DNA from: Stieleria marina
GTDB lineage: Bacteria; Planctomycetota; Planctomycetia; Pirellulales; Pirellulaceae
Direction of reading: 5' to 3'
DNA length: 64,000 nucleotides
Assembly: GCA_007741555.1 (NCBI GenBank)
Contig: CP036526.1
Span: 4,278,001 to 4,342,000, forward strand
Below the pieces are notes generated by a model, which searched no databases, had not been told where the DNA came from, and saw nothing but the letters and a program-made list of their open reading frames with translations. Of the stretch, positions 17,804 to 27,996 are shown one piece after another. The position numbers were made by a program, and so were the translations under genes. Position 1 is the first letter of the stretch; each line of letters begins with the position of its first letter.

Positions 17804-20014
17804 TCAGTTGGCTCGAGCCAGATTCTGTTTCTGCAGACCGTTGATGTATTCGTGAGCCACATTGATGACTTCACGGTTGTAGAACGTGTCGCGGAAGATT
17901 TCGTCCTGCGTCTTCTGCAACTCTTCGCCTTCCTTTTCGTCTTCTTTCTGGGCGTCCAGTTCGGCACGACGCTTCATAAACTTCTCTTCGTTCAGCGAAA
18001 CGGTCGACTGCTCTTTCTGGGCGACGTACAGGTCCACGCGGCGAATCAGATCCACAAACTCTTTGTCGGCCGCCACGCGTTGCTGCGAATTCTTGCGAAG
18101 TTCGCCTAGCAAATCAGCCGGCACCATGCTGTAGACATCGTGACGCGTTGAACTGACTCGGTCGTGATCCAAAGCGTATTTCAGATCGCCTTCGCCGACA
18201 TCCATTTTTTGCGTGATCGATGGCAAAACCAAATCGGCAGCCACACCGTGTCGCTGCGTGCTTTCGCCATCGGGCAAGTAAAACTGTTGCAGCGTGACTT
18301 TCAGAGCACCGTAGTTGTTGCGGTTGTTCTGAAACAACTGCTGGCCGATGTCCATCAGCGTCTGGACCGTGCCTTTGCCGTGCGACGCTGGGTCACCGAC
18401 GATGATGCCTCGTTTGTAATCTTGGATGGCACCTGCGAAAATCTCGCTAGCACTTGCGCTGAACTTACTGCACAGCACCACCAATGGTCCGTCCCAAGCG
18501 GTACCTACATCATCATCGGCGTACTGCTGAACTTGACCATTGCTGTCTTTGACTTGCACGACCGGTCCACGGTTGATGAACAATCCCGTCAGATTGATCG
18601 CTTCGGTCAAACTACCGCCGCCGTTTTTGCTGAGATCCAAAACGATCCCGTCGACGCCTTTGGTCTTAAACTCTTCGATGATTCGATTGACATCGCGAGT
18701 ACTGCTGCGGAAATTAGCTTTCTGCTGACGGGCACCTTCCATGTCCAAGTAAAAGCTTGGCAGGGTGATGAAACCGATTTTTTTGACCGGACCGTTTCCG
18801 AGGCGATGCTCCAGCACTTCGCCACGAGCGGCTGATTCTTCTAGTTCCACACGGGCGCGGATGATCTTGTAGACCACCAAGGTTCCCGAACCGCCAGGTT
18901 TGACGCCCAAGCGAACCAGCGTGCCTTTGTTACCGCGAATCAAATCCACGACGTCTTGAAGCGGCATTTCGACAATGTCGACCATCTCGCCATCTTCACC
19001 CTGACCGACACTGACGATTACGTCGTCCGGTTTCAGTTTGCCATGTTTGTCGGCCGCACCGCCGGGGATCACACTGGTAACGCTGGTGTTGCCTTCTTTT
19101 TCGCGAAGAGCCGCGCCGATGCCTTCCAAATTGAGTCGCATCTGAATTTGAAAATCATCCAGTGTTCCGGGCGACATGTAAGTCGAATGCGGATCGTAGC
19201 TCATCGTCACGGCCGTCAAATACATCTCCAGCAAATCGTCGCTGTCGGTTTGTTTCCAACGTCGTGCATAGCGATCGTAGCGTCGCTGAAGTCGTTCGAT
19301 CGGATCGACTTCGGTGATCTCAGCAACATCGTCGCCTTCGGCTTTCTTCTTCTTGGCCGATTCAGCTTGTTCTTTCATGTCCAACAAAGCGTACTTGATC
19401 TGTCGGCGCCAACGATCGCGTGCTTCGGCGGGTGTCTTGGCGTACGAAGCGGAATCGGGATCGATGATGATCGTTTCGTCTCTGGAAAAATCAAAATCGC
19501 TTTTGAGAAGTTGCTGAGCGACCGCCACACGTTCGTCGACACGGAAAGTGAACCGACGAAAGATGTCGTACGCCAACGAAAGATCGCCAGCGCGAACCAT
19601 GTCATCGATGCGAGTCGCGAACGGCTGAAACTCATCCACATCGCTTTGGTAAAAATACAATTTCAATGGATCGAGCGAATCGATAAACAAGTCCAACGCA
19701 CGTTTGGCGTTTTCATCATTGAGTTCGACAGACGATATGTGGTGCCGTGGCATCAGGCTGGCGACCAGACGAGCCACGATGCCATCGCGTGGCGACGGGA
19801 CCGCGTTAAACGAAATCGGCGGACGTTCGACTTTGGCAACCGCCGGGGGCGCCGGCTGCAAGGCCGGCTCGATTTCAATCGTCGCCGCAGGACCTACGGG
19901 AGGCTGAGCAGGAAGTGGAGGTGCAACTTGAGCGGCACATTCCTGTCCGACGGCGAATGCCAGCAGGGCACTTAGAACAGCGGCGGGCAAAAACGGGCGT
20001 CGGTGGCAATCCAT
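17804..20014 (-). CDS. C-terminal processing / tail-specific protease, S41 family (Prc/CtpA-like)
   Basis: 736 residues. Signal peptide about 1-28. An N-terminal Prc-type domain follows (VARLVASLMPRHHISS ... LYFYQSDVDEFQPF), then a PDZ domain (LEGIGAALREKEGNTSVTSV, GGAADKHGKLKPDDVIVSV) and the S41 core. The catalytic serine is in SASASEIFAGA and the lysine in SHGKGTVQT (a Ser-Lys dyad). A helical DUF3340-type C-terminal tail (about 640-736) completes the Prc layout. Such enzymes cut exported proteins at hydrophobic C-terminal tails in the periplasm. The transcript probably ends at the hairpin at 17747-17778. Confidence 0.94.
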   Translation of the reverse strand: MDCHRRPFLPAAVLSALLAFAVGQECAAQVAPPLPAQPPVGPAATIEIEPALQPAPPAVAKVERPPISFNAVPSPRDGIVARLVASLMPRHHISSVELNDENAKRALDLFIDSLDPLKLYFYQSDVDEFQPFATRIDDMVRAGDLSLAYDIFRRFTFRVDERVAVAQQLLKSDFDFSRDETIIIDPDSASYAKTPAEARDRWRRQIKYALLDMKEQAESAKKKKAEGDDVAEITEVDPIERLQRRYDRYARRWKQTDSDDLLEMYLTAVTMSYDPHSTYMSPGTLDDFQIQMRLNLEGIGAALREKEGNTSVTSVIPGGAADKHGKLKPDDVIVSVGQGEDGEMVDIVEMPLQDVVDLIRGNKGTLVRLGVKPGGSGTLVVYKIIRARVELEESAARGEVLEHRLGNGPVKKIGFITLPSFYLDMEGARQQKANFRSSTRDVNRIIEEFKTKGVDGIVLDLSKNGGGSLTEAINLTGLFINRGPVVQVKDSNGQVQQYADDDVGTAWDGPLVVLCSKFSASASEIFAGAIQDYKRGIIVGDPASHGKGTVQTLMDIGQQLFQNNRNNYGALKVTLQQFYLPDGESTQRHGVAADLVLPSITQKMDVGEGDLKYALDHDRVSSTRHDVYSMVPADLLGELRKNSQQRVAADKEFVDLIRRVDLYVAQKEQSTVSLNEEKFMKRRAELDAQKEDEKEGEELQKTQDEIFRDTFYNREVINVAHEYINGLQKQNLARAN

Positions 20015-20486
20015 AGCTTATTCCTGTTAGGACATTGATCTTTGAGGTAACGCATCGAACCGAAGCTCTCTTTCACGGCTTAGGTAAAATACAGCCGCGT
20101 AGAAAGAAGTTGATGCGATGGAATAGTAGGAAAGCGGCAAAAGTTGAGCAACTCCGTTTCCCAGCCCAGTTTACCAATGCAGGGGGTCACATGGGGCAAC
20201 TGGCCGCTCTGGGCAACGTGAAATGGCTGTTTCGGCGCAATCATTTCCCAAGCCAGCCGCCGGCGTTCGCCGAGTCGACTTTTGCAACTTTTCTGATTCG
20301 CTGAGACAGTCGCGTGGAGTTGCGTGCAAATGCAGGTTGCGGTGCCCGCTGTTGAGCTGTTCGCAGTCTTGTTGCAGTGCGATTGCGGTGCTTTTGACGT
20401 GCGGCTGCGGCGCGATCGCCTGAGCCGCAACCGGTGCGATGCGCAGCGCCAAGTCACAGGTCGTTTTACAAAAGACGATTCTTTGT
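20015..20486. other. Intergenic region, no gene seen
   Basis: About 470 bases upstream of the protease gene and downstream of mtdB. Open frames of up to 126 codons exist on both strands but lack conserved features or ribosome-binding sites. I see no RNA gene. It should contain the protease promoter on its left side. Confidence 0.45.
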
Positions 20487-21350
20487 CTAACCGATTTCTT
20501 TGGCAATCGCGTAGATCTCGGCGGCGTCGAGCACTTTGTCGTTTGATTCAAACAGCGACTGAATCGCTGCCTTGTGGGTTTTCATTTTCAGTCCCCCGAC
20601 ACCGATCGCACCGTAGACGACGGCATCGCCCAACGCTGCGGCTTGGTCGGTGACGCCGACACCGCCGATGCCCGCGGGTGGCACTGCGTTCAGGTCGATC
20701 GCTACTTTCAAGCTAGATACCGCTCGAATCGTCGCTTCGTTGACCAGTTCGTAGCCCGCCGCTCCGCAAGCGATCACGATCTGGGCACCGTCCAACGTCG
20801 CGCCAATTTCGGCGGGTGTCGATGGAGCCGCTCCCGCAAACTGAGCTTCGGGCAGCTGGGCCTGGATTTCGGCACACGCTTTTTCAGCTCGCTCGATGCT
20901 TCGGCTGGTCAGCGTGACCGCCGCTCCGTCACCGGCCAACAAGCGTGCGACGCGTCGTCCCACCGGGCCGGTTCCGCCCAAAACGACCGCACGAGCACCG
21001 CTGAGATCCACGTGCCGCCCCGCCGCAACGACGGCTGCCGACGCGGTGGTATTGCAACCGTTGGCGTCCAACATCAACGACACGCGAATGTTTCCAAAAA
21101 ATGCTGCAACAGCCGCGTTCATGACGTCTTCGGCATTCCCCACATCCGAACCGCCGATGAAAACGGCTGTGTTTTTGAGATTGTTGCCACCGCGTGTGAA
21201 CATCGCTCCGTGAATCAGCCCGGTCACAGTCGTGGTTTGCACATCGCCGTAAGTCAGCAAGTGATCCACGCCGGCATCGACGGCGACGACGGAGTCAAAC
21301 GAACTGGGAAGATGATCGCAGTCAAGTTGCAGCAGGATTCGTTTGGACAT
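20487..21350 (-). CDS. mtdB: NAD(P)-dependent methylene-tetrahydromethanopterin dehydrogenase MtdB
   Basis: 287 residues from ATG 21350 (MSKRILLQLDCDHLPSSFDSV). Upstream codons in the frame overlap a terminator and are not coding. It has the family N-terminus (VVAVDAGVDHLLTYGDVQ, HGAMFTRGGNNLKNTAVF) and a Rossmann nucleotide fold VVLGGTGPVGRRVARLLAGDGA. MtdB oxidises methylene-H4MPT to methenyl-H4MPT, the step after formaldehyde is captured by Fae. Like Methylobacterium, planctomycetes carry these archaeal-type C1 genes. Its neighbour fae is read in the same direction upstream, with a hairpin terminator between them. Confidence 0.93.
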   Translation of the reverse strand: MSKRILLQLDCDHLPSSFDSVVAVDAGVDHLLTYGDVQTTTVTGLIHGAMFTRGGNNLKNTAVFIGGSDVGNAEDVMNAAVAAFFGNIRVSLMLDANGCNTTASAAVVAAGRHVDLSGARAVVLGGTGPVGRRVARLLAGDGAAVTLTSRSIERAEKACAEIQAQLPEAQFAGAAPSTPAEIGATLDGAQIVIACGAAGYELVNEATIRAVSSLKVAIDLNAVPPAGIGGVGVTDQAAALGDAVVYGAIGVGGLKMKTHKAAIQSLFESNDKVLDAAEIYAIAKEIG

Positions 21351-21420
21351 GATCGGCGGATACGTAAAAAAGGAAAAAGAATCGTGTTGAGCCGTTCGCG
21401 TCCTTCGTGACGACGACGGC

Positions 21421-21460
21421 AAAAAAAGAGCTTCCCGGCCTTAGTGGACCGGAAAGCTCT
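21421..21460 (-). terminator. Terminator between fae and mtdB
   Basis: Inverted repeat agagcttcccgg (21427-21438) and ccggaaagctct (21449-21460), one mismatch, with seven A's at 21421-21427 giving a U-tract in the minus transcript. It follows the fae stop (21502) and precedes the mtdB start, so the two may be expressed at different levels. Confidence 0.7.
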
Positions 21461-21501
21461 CAAAAAGTTTGTGTTGCAGTTAGTCCGCAACGACCACTCG
21501 A

Positions 21502-21999
21502 TTAGAAACCCTTGAAAGGGTGAGCAGCCGAGTCTTTCTTGGCGATCATGTCGTCAGCGGTTGGCTTGCCGGACATGGCAGCGACCAAAGATTCTTTGGT
21601 GGCTTCGTAGTTGTACTTGTAGATCTTTTCGTCGTCTTCGGCAGCAGGGTGAATGAACACACCGCAGACGCAAACTAGATCTTCGCACTGGTCTTTAGGA
21701 ATGATCCCTTCGCCAACTGCGTCGGCAACCGCTTTGGCAACAGCAGCTTGGGCAGGGCCGAACATTTGAACGGCTTGCTTCATGCCTTTGATTGTGACTT
21801 TGGTGATCATCACGGTCGAAGGTTTAACGGCGACGTTGGGTTCCAACACGGCCAACAAGTTGGAGTGACCTTCGCTTTGAGTCGAAAGAGCGTTTGCAAA
21901 TGCAACGCCAACAGGTCCGTCTTTGCTACCGATCATCAAGTCGATGTGTGCGACTTCGTTACCGTCGCCGACGAGGGCTTCACCGATGTTAAACTGCAT
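21502..21999 (-). CDS. fae: Formaldehyde-activating enzyme Fae
   Basis: 165 residues, full length for Fae. It has the N-terminal [18 protein letters not shown] (with the catalytic His) and [18 protein letters not shown], then [13 protein letters not shown] and [18 protein letters not shown]. Fae condenses formaldehyde with tetrahydromethanopterin to form methylene-H4MPT, the entry step of the pathway continued by MtdB. The enzyme is usually homopentameric and cytoplasmic, and is often highly expressed. The promoter side faces the ATP-grasp gene transcribed the other way. Confidence 0.95.
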   Translation of the reverse strand: MQFNIGEALVGDGNEVAHIDLMIGSKDGPVGVAFANALSTQSEGHSNLLAVLEPNVAVKPSTVMITKVTIKGMKQAVQMFGPAQAAVAKAVADAVGEGIIPKDQCEDLVCVCGVFIHPAAEDDEKIYKYNYEATKESLVAAMSGKPTADDMIAKKDSAAHPFKGF

Positions 22000-22250
22000 G
22001 GAGAGGGTGCTTTCCGTTGAGGAGCTGGGGAGAGACCGGTAGGGGAGCTACATCTCCTTTACCCCGTCTTCACTCAATCGGCCATCCTGACCATCTGGTC
22101 ATTTTGAACGAGCCACAATCAAACCGGTATCGACGCCGACCACTTGGTCGGCAAAGGTGTGGTTGTCAGGTCAGCTTGAGGCCGAAATATTGAGTTTCGA
22201 CAATTCGGGTGGGTCTTCGCGAAAACAGAAATTATCAAACCAAACTTTTG

Positions 22251-23783
22251 ATGCAACCACCCCAGCCCCCAACCGATCCCACGACGATCGATTTGTCCCT
22301 TGGCGAGAACCCACTGATTTTGATTGGGGCCTCTGTAAGGGCAGCAGCTCAGTCGGCGAATCGTGCCGGTTTTGACGTTTTTGGCATCGATTTCTTCGGA
22401 GATGTCGACGCCCAAGATGCCTGCCGTTGGTTTGCGTCGTTGGAACAAATCGACCAACTTTCCGACGACCAGCTCGCCGAATTGCTTTCCAAATCCACTC
22501 GAAACACCATCCAGTTAGACTCCGCGGGTGACAGCGACCCGTCGTCGATGCGGCTGCGCGGGATCCCCGTCATGGTGGTCGGCGGTGACCAAGGTCTCCG
22601 CATCGAAGAAAAAATTCCGGACAAAATCCAATCAAACTCCCTACTCGGTTTTTCGTCCCCCAATGACGCCGACGACCTGGCCTGGATGGGCGAAACCGTC
22701 CTGGGGCGAGTACTGCGTCGCCTGAAACCGTTTACCAGTCGCATCGGATCCGATGAAGCGATCAGTCGCCAACTGAGTTCTCCGCCGACGCTGGCGCGGA
22801 TTGCGATTCGATCGCGGACACTGTTCCCGCCTTACCGAATGAATGAAGCGGCCGCTTCAAGTGGCGATTCAGCCAGGGCAGCGACTGACGGTCCCACTAG
22901 CGAATCTGTCCCCACTGGCGAATCTGTCGCGGCCAAACCACACGACACACGGTCCGATTTGCCTGGGCGATGGCTGACCAAACGTCGCCTGTCCTCGGGC
23001 GGGCTGGGCGTCACCTGGTCGTCCAGTGCTACCAGCGACGATCCCAAGGGTAGCGGAGCATCCGATAGCACCATCGACGTCGCGGAACTACGACAACTGT
23101 GGCGTCCCGGACGCAACTACGGTGTGACGTTCCTGAGCGATGCTGAGGACGTTGTTGTGCTGGGGGCATGCCGGTCGATGTTTACTACCAAAGGCCCGCA
23201 TCGGTTCGTCTACGCGGGCTCCTATGGGCCGCTGCGTCTGCCGCAGGCGATTCAGAATCAGTTGCGTTTGATTGGTCAGCAAGCTGCGGGACAAAGCGGC
23301 ATTCGAGGCGTCTTCAATGCCGATGTGCTGATCGACGATGATCAGCAAGTTTGTTTGCTGGAGATCAATGCGCGTTGGAGCGCGTCAATGGAGTGCGTCG
23401 AACGATCATTTGTGGCCGCGACCGCCCAGACTCGCAACGAACTGTCCCTGATCAAACTGGCCATGGATTGCGAAGAAACTCGCCGGACCGAAATGACCCA
23501 GCGCCGCGTCGATTCGATGCTGGCCGATGCACCGCGTTTTTTGAAACGCATTATCTATTCGCGAACGTCGGGTACCGTCGACGGGCGGGTCCTGAAAGAG
23601 ATTCAAAAATCGACGGGCCACGGGTTTAGCAAGATCTGGGTCTGCGACCGTCCGTGGGATGGTAGCTCGATCGAAGCTGGCGACCCGTTGGTCAGTTTGG
23701 TGTGCCAGTTGCCTGCCAGAAAATCATTGAGCTGGCGCAAAACAAAACGGCTGATTGCATCGCTGCAAAAAGCCGTTGTTTGA
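22251..23783 (+). CDS. ATP-grasp protein, probably of H4MPT biosynthesis
   Basis: About 510 residues from ATG 22251 (MQPPQPPTDPTTIDLSLGEN); an ATG at 22209 is also in frame. The N-terminus has a pre-ATP-grasp Rossmann-like unit (PLILIGASVRAAAQSANRAGF). ATP-grasp signatures appear late: HRFVYAGSYGPLRL, FNADVLIDDDQQVCLLEINARWSASME (Glu/Asn metal ligands in LLEINARW). Related ATP-grasp genes (orf17-type in Methylobacterium) sit in methanopterin clusters and are thought to add a residue to the cofactor. Its position divergent from fae supports that role. The exact reaction is inferred. Confidence 0.8.
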   Translation: MQPPQPPTDPTTIDLSLGENPLILIGASVRAAAQSANRAGFDVFGIDFFGDVDAQDACRWFASLEQIDQLSDDQLAELLSKSTRNTIQLDSAGDSDPSSMRLRGIPVMVVGGDQGLRIEEKIPDKIQSNSLLGFSSPNDADDLAWMGETVLGRVLRRLKPFTSRIGSDEAISRQLSSPPTLARIAIRSRTLFPPYRMNEAAASSGDSARAATDGPTSESVPTGESVAAKPHDTRSDLPGRWLTKRRLSSGGLGVTWSSSATSDDPKGSGASDSTIDVAELRQLWRPGRNYGVTFLSDAEDVVVLGACRSMFTTKGPHRFVYAGSYGPLRLPQAIQNQLRLIGQQAAGQSGIRGVFNADVLIDDDQQVCLLEINARWSASMECVERSFVAATAQTRNELSLIKLAMDCEETRRTEMTQRRVDSMLADAPRFLKRIIYSRTSGTVDGRVLKEIQKSTGHGFSKIWVCDRPWDGSSIEAGDPLVSLVCQLPARKSLSWRKTKRLIASLQKAVV

Positions 23784-23837
23784 TCCATCGGAGTCGTTCA
23801 ACACCGTAGTGCTGAAGCGACGTTCTTGGCTGCAATC

Positions 23838-25916
23838 TTATTCGCCACGTTCATCGGCGAACGATTTGTTTCGGTACAGCTCTTGATCACCGACTTCGTC
23901 GTGAACTTGCAGGCCGCCGTCGGGATCAAAGATCAGCATCAATCCTGGTTCCCGCATGTCTTCGCTTTCTTGGATCGTCATTGGAGCCCCCCCGTCGATA
24001 TCGATCACGGTGGCCATGCTTTTGATGACGGGCTTTTCCATCTTTTTGACTTCAAGCGAAATCGGATCCACGACGTCCAGTGATTCTGGCTCCATGCCAA
24101 AGACGAATCCTTCGGTGACGTCGACCAAGGCGTCGATCTTGGCGCCCAGCTGAGTATCGAATCGCGAGATCACCATTTTGGCGGTTGGTGAATCCGCCTG
24201 ATACTCCCAGATCCGGCTACCGACTTTGACAGGTTTGGGAGCCGACGCGGAGGTGGGGCCAACGAAAAACTCATCCAGTGATGGCAACGAAACCGTATCG
24301 CCCGGTTTGCTCCAATCCGACCAACGCTTGTATTCGCGTTTCTTGGTCGCTTCGGCAACCTTGACCAGTTTCAGATAACGGTCGTAAACGTCCGGTGCCA
24401 ACGTGTTTCCGCGGGGCTGTAACGACGGATCCTTGGGAAAGTTGGGGTCGTTCACACAGAAACGCACGCGGTAAACATACTTGCGTGACGTCTTGGGCGA
24501 ATCGGGGTCGCGAGCATCTACAAAGTCGTAGAAGCGGATCAATTTGTAGTCCACCGGATTGCGATCCATCATCATCGCTGGGCCACTGCCGCCGCCCATT
24601 CCCATGTCCATGCCCATATCCATTCCCATGTCCATCCCCATGCCCATATCCATGTCCATCCCCATTTCCATGCCCATTCCCATGTCCATGCCGCCGCCAA
24701 CGGGGCTCTGACCTGGATCGACCAATTCAAAGTCGTCTGCCGTGACCGTGCTGTCTTGGTTTTCCAGAGCTCGCGCGGCTTCTTCGGCAGCCAATTCGGT
24801 GGGCGTTTTCATCGGGATCAACGGATGCAGTGCAAACTTGGAATAATCGTCCAGCAAGACCGGTGGGATCCACATCGTCAGGTAAGTATCGACGCGATAC
24901 TCCTGAGAAACCAATTCGGGTGCGAAGCCTGACCACTTCAAAATTGCGTCGCGAAAAGTGTCGATGTTGCCGTCGCGTTTGACCCAATCGGCATCCGTCA
25001 GTTGGTCGACGGTTTTGTCAGTCACGTCAGCACGCTGGACTTCAAACCCCAGGAAGACAGGACGATCACGGCGCATCGGTTCAAAGTTGCTTGTGGTGGA
25101 CAACGCCATTTTGTACGACTCGTGGATCTCTTTGTAGGGAACCACGGCAGTGCCAGCAATAAAGCGGCCTGGACCACCGGGAACCGGCGGCTGTTCTTTT
25201 TTGGTTTTGAAGTTCTTGGTGGGCATAGGACGAAATCCAAAATCGGATTCACTGGCCAGTTTGCGCACGGGTCCGGTGCTGCTCATGCCGCCCATCTCCA
25301 TTCCCATGTCCATGCCCATATCCATTCCCATGTCCATGCCCATCTCCATTCCCATATCCATGTCCATGCCCATATCCATCCCCATGTCCATGCCCATATC
25401 CATGCCGCCGCCACGTTGCCGGCGTCGTTTTGGTGGTTTGGGAGCTTTCTTTTCGACCTTTTCGACAGGGTCAGCAGGCTCAAAATCTGCCAGCGGGTAC
25501 ATGCCGCTATCGGAGCGATAGGCCATCGCTGCGACGACCCCTTGAGTCCGGACGGCCAGTGGTGCCGAGATGGTTGGGTCTTGTCGCTTGATTCCGCTCT
25601 CGGTTCCGATGACTTCCCAAGGGATCAAGTCGTTGTAGCCATTGGGATCGACCGATTGACGGCGAAACACCAAGGCTTCGCGGACGTCAAAATCGTCCGT
25701 CAAGCGTTCTTTCAGAATCGCGTCGGAGTGGTCTTCGTCCACCGCCGCTTTGACCTGCTGGGCGTCTTGCGCCAGACGGTCAGGCTGATGCGAAGCCGTG
25801 ATGTGTTCTTTGCCCAATCCGGAATAAACCAGAAACGCTGACACGCACACGACCACTGCCAGGATGATCTTTTCCACGTGGTAAATGAAAAAGTCTTTGA
25901 TTCTGTCTAAATCCAT
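23838..25916 (-). CDS. Large single-pass protein with Met-Asp-Gly tracts (pilus-like operon, third gene)
   Basis: 692 residues. A short cytoplasmic N-terminus ([16 protein letters not shown]) is followed by one transmembrane helix ([19 protein letters not shown], about 17-35) and a long external part. Two tracts dominated by repeated MGMD/MGME lie at about 169-211 and 407-442. The rest has no recognised domain. The topology resembles PilN/PilO/PilP-type inner-membrane partners of PilM, and the gene follows pilM and another such protein in the same direction. It could bind metal through Met and Asp, but that is untested. The gene starts 149 bases after the preceding gene ends. Confidence 0.72.
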   Translation of the reverse strand: MDLDRIKDFFIYHVEKIILAVVVCVSAFLVYSGLGKEHITASHQPDRLAQDAQQVKAAVDEDHSDAILKERLTDDFDVREALVFRRQSVDPNGYNDLIPWEVIGTESGIKRQDPTISAPLAVRTQGVVAAMAYRSDSGMYPLADFEPADPVEKVEKKAPKPPKRRRQRGGGMDMGMDMGMDMGMDMDMGMEMGMDMGMDMGMDMGMEMGGMSSTGPVRKLASESDFGFRPMPTKNFKTKKEQPPVPGGPGRFIAGTAVVPYKEIHESYKMALSTTSNFEPMRRDRPVFLGFEVQRADVTDKTVDQLTDADWVKRDGNIDTFRDAILKWSGFAPELVSQEYRVDTYLTMWIPPVLLDDYSKFALHPLIPMKTPTELAAEEAARALENQDSTVTADDFELVDPGQSPVGGGMDMGMGMEMGMDMDMGMGMDMGMDMGMDMGMGGGSGPAMMMDRNPVDYKLIRFYDFVDARDPDSPKTSRKYVYRVRFCVNDPNFPKDPSLQPRGNTLAPDVYDRYLKLVKVAEATKKREYKRWSDWSKPGDTVSLPSLDEFFVGPTSASAPKPVKVGSRIWEYQADSPTAKMVISRFDTQLGAKIDALVDVTEGFVFGMEPESLDVVDPISLEVKKMEKPVIKSMATVIDIDGGAPMTIQESEDMREPGLMLIFDPDGGLQVHDEVGDQELYRNKSFADERGE

Positions 25917-26065
25917 CTCACTTGCTCATTGGTTTTAGAAAAGGGAGCGAAGTCACTGTCGGTCATCGGTCGCGTCGTATTCATGTTATCAAATTTACCA
26001 GGCCAGAGGCTCTTTTTGCCTCACTGGTTCTTGCTGCGGCTTGTTTGTCGCAGCCAACAAGCCGG

Positions 26066-27877
26066 CTAATTCGGCGTCGCCAATGCAGTCGGGGCTGCTG
26101 GCGTGGTGGCGGTCGGCGCTCCCACCGGAGCACCATCGGGTGCGGTGCCTGCATCGGGAACCGGAGCTGTCGTGCCAGGAGCAGTCGTCCCCGGAGCGGC
26201 AGGCGTACCCGGTGTTCCCGTTCCCGTAGCATCAGGAGTGGCAGTCCCCGGAACCGTCGTATCCGGTGCAGTGGTGCCTGGCGCCGTGGTGGCTGTTCCC
26301 GGTGCAACTGGCGTGGTGGCCGATGGAGCCGGCAGGGCTCCGTTTTCGATGATCGGCGTGTCCTGTGTCACTTGCTGTACGCCCAAAGCTTCTTCGTCGG
26401 GCGGGTTGTACAGGTGGATCAGGCCGTAGATTTCGACCGTGACATCCAGAGGAAATTCGTCGGTGCCTTTCGCAGCCATTCCGCCGCCGCCCATGCCTCC
26501 TCCCATACCGCCGCCCATGTCCATGCCCATATCCATTCCCATGTCACCGCCTCCCATGCCCATGTCGCCACCGGCCATGGCACCGGATGAACTCTTTGGC
26601 AAAATCCGGGCCTGCTTGACTTCCACCATCAACGGGGCGCTACCACAGGCGGCAATCAGTGCCGGAACGTAACGCTGATCGATCTGCAGCGACATCATTA
26701 CGGGAATTCGTTTGGCAACTGCGATCGGAGCATCGCCCGGTGTTTTGCTGGTCAGAGCGCTTCGTAACGCGTCAGCCAAAATAGGTTGGTTCAGGGTGTC
26801 AACGTAACGGTTGTCGCCTGGGTCGGGAAGCTCCACGTCCATGCCGCCTCCCATGCTGCTCATGTCGCCCATGTCCATTCCCATGTCCATGCCCATATCC
26901 ATTCCCATGTCGCCCATGTCCATGCCATCCATGCCGCCCATTCCTCCGGCAGCCTTCATGCCTTCGCCAGGTTTTGCGATGGTCCCGATGCCTTCTAGCT
27001 TGACGGACTTACCAATCCGCAATTGTTTGATCTCGCGAATTTTGGCCTCAAACGGCATCCGAGCTTTGCCGTTGACGCTGGAAACAATCTGCAACAGTTG
27101 TTTCAAAATCCAAAGATTCTCTTGCGAATAATAAACCTCCAGCGTCGACGGACGCTTTCCTCGCCACGGGAACAAATCCGAAAGCACGGCGTCTTGGCTA
27201 CCGCTACTCCATTTGACCAAAGGACCTTTTTCGACACCGGTGATGCTGACGTCGCGTCGCGTCGTCGCCATGCCCATCCCCATGTCCATGCCCATATCCA
27301 TCCCCATGCCACCGTCCATTCCGCCGCCAGGGGCCGCGGCAAAGTCGGCAGTCCATTCGGCTTGCGCGATCGCGGCGATATCACCTAGCACGTCACCGAT
27401 GTAGCGGGCGTAACTGGCGCGAATCGTCGGCGCGACTTCGTGCTGCGGATTGTTGTGTTCGACGTAGACCTCAAACGGCAATTTGCGGCGTTTCTTGTCC
27501 AACTGGCCCGTGGTTTCGTCGCGTACATACCGAAACTCGTCGATATAGCTTTCCTTTAGCTCTTCGGGCCAAGTCAAAATGCCCAGTTGATCCTGATAGA
27601 TTTTGGTCCAAGCATCGACGACTTCGCCCATCCGCGTGTCGATCAAAGTTTGCATCTTTTCGTGCGAAATTTCATTGGGCTGGTCCGACAAACTACTCCG
27701 CAGCGTCTGGACTTTTCCCACGTCCGCATTGATCGTCGACACTTGCCGCGAATTTTCGCTGTCCAATCGACTGGTCGACATCCACCAGACCGCTAGCGAT
27801 CCAAGCAAGACACAGCCGCAGCCGATCCAGAATCCATACTGCAGCACGACGGCAAGGTTCTGTTTGAGTTTATCCAT
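26066..27877 (-). CDS. Large single-pass protein with Met-Asp-Gly tracts (pilus-like operon, second gene)
   Basis: 603 residues. One transmembrane helix near the start (YGFWIGCGCVLLGSLAVWW, about 14-32), then a coiled-coil-like segment (SRQVSTINADVGKVQTLRSSL). Three tracts of repeated MGMDMG lie at about 181-202, 306-352 and 432-462. The C-terminus (about 510-590) is Ala/Pro/Thr/Gly repeat. Topology (short N-terminus, one helix, periplasmic coil) matches PilN/PilO rather than any enzyme. No direct family match is apparent. It lies between pilM (119 bases upstream) and the other Met-rich gene. Confidence 0.7.
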   Translation of the reverse strand: MDKLKQNLAVVLQYGFWIGCGCVLLGSLAVWWMSTSRLDSENSRQVSTINADVGKVQTLRSSLSDQPNEISHEKMQTLIDTRMGEVVDAWTKIYQDQLGILTWPEELKESYIDEFRYVRDETTGQLDKKRRKLPFEVYVEHNNPQHEVAPTIRASYARYIGDVLGDIAAIAQAEWTADFAAAPGGGMDGGMGMDMGMDMGMGMATTRRDVSITGVEKGPLVKWSSGSQDAVLSDLFPWRGKRPSTLEVYYSQENLWILKQLLQIVSSVNGKARMPFEAKIREIKQLRIGKSVKLEGIGTIAKPGEGMKAAGGMGGMDGMDMGDMGMDMGMDMGMDMGDMSSMGGGMDVELPDPGDNRYVDTLNQPILADALRSALTSKTPGDAPIAVAKRIPVMMSLQIDQRYVPALIAACGSAPLMVEVKQARILPKSSSGAMAGGDMGMGGGDMGMDMGMDMGGGMGGGMGGGGMAAKGTDEFPLDVTVEIYGLIHLYNPPDEEALGVQQVTQDTPIIENGALPAPSATTPVAPGTATTAPGTTAPDTTVPGTATPDATGTGTPGTPAAPGTTAPGTTAPVPDAGTAPDGAPVGAPTATTPAAPTALATPN

Positions 27878-27996
27878 GTGAATTCCGCGTCGATCAAAAG
27901 GCTGGTGAGTGTCGTGTCTTGGTCAAGTTCGCGGGCCGCGGCGTAAGCCGGTCTGCGATGTTCTGCGTGTCAAAGTCTGCGTGTCTAAGTGCGTGA

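Noticed and set aside
25002-25841. His-rich and Met/Ser/Pro-rich plus-strand frames opposite the Met-Asp-Gly tracts
   Set aside because: They are the mirror translation of the repeated DNA in the minus-strand genes.
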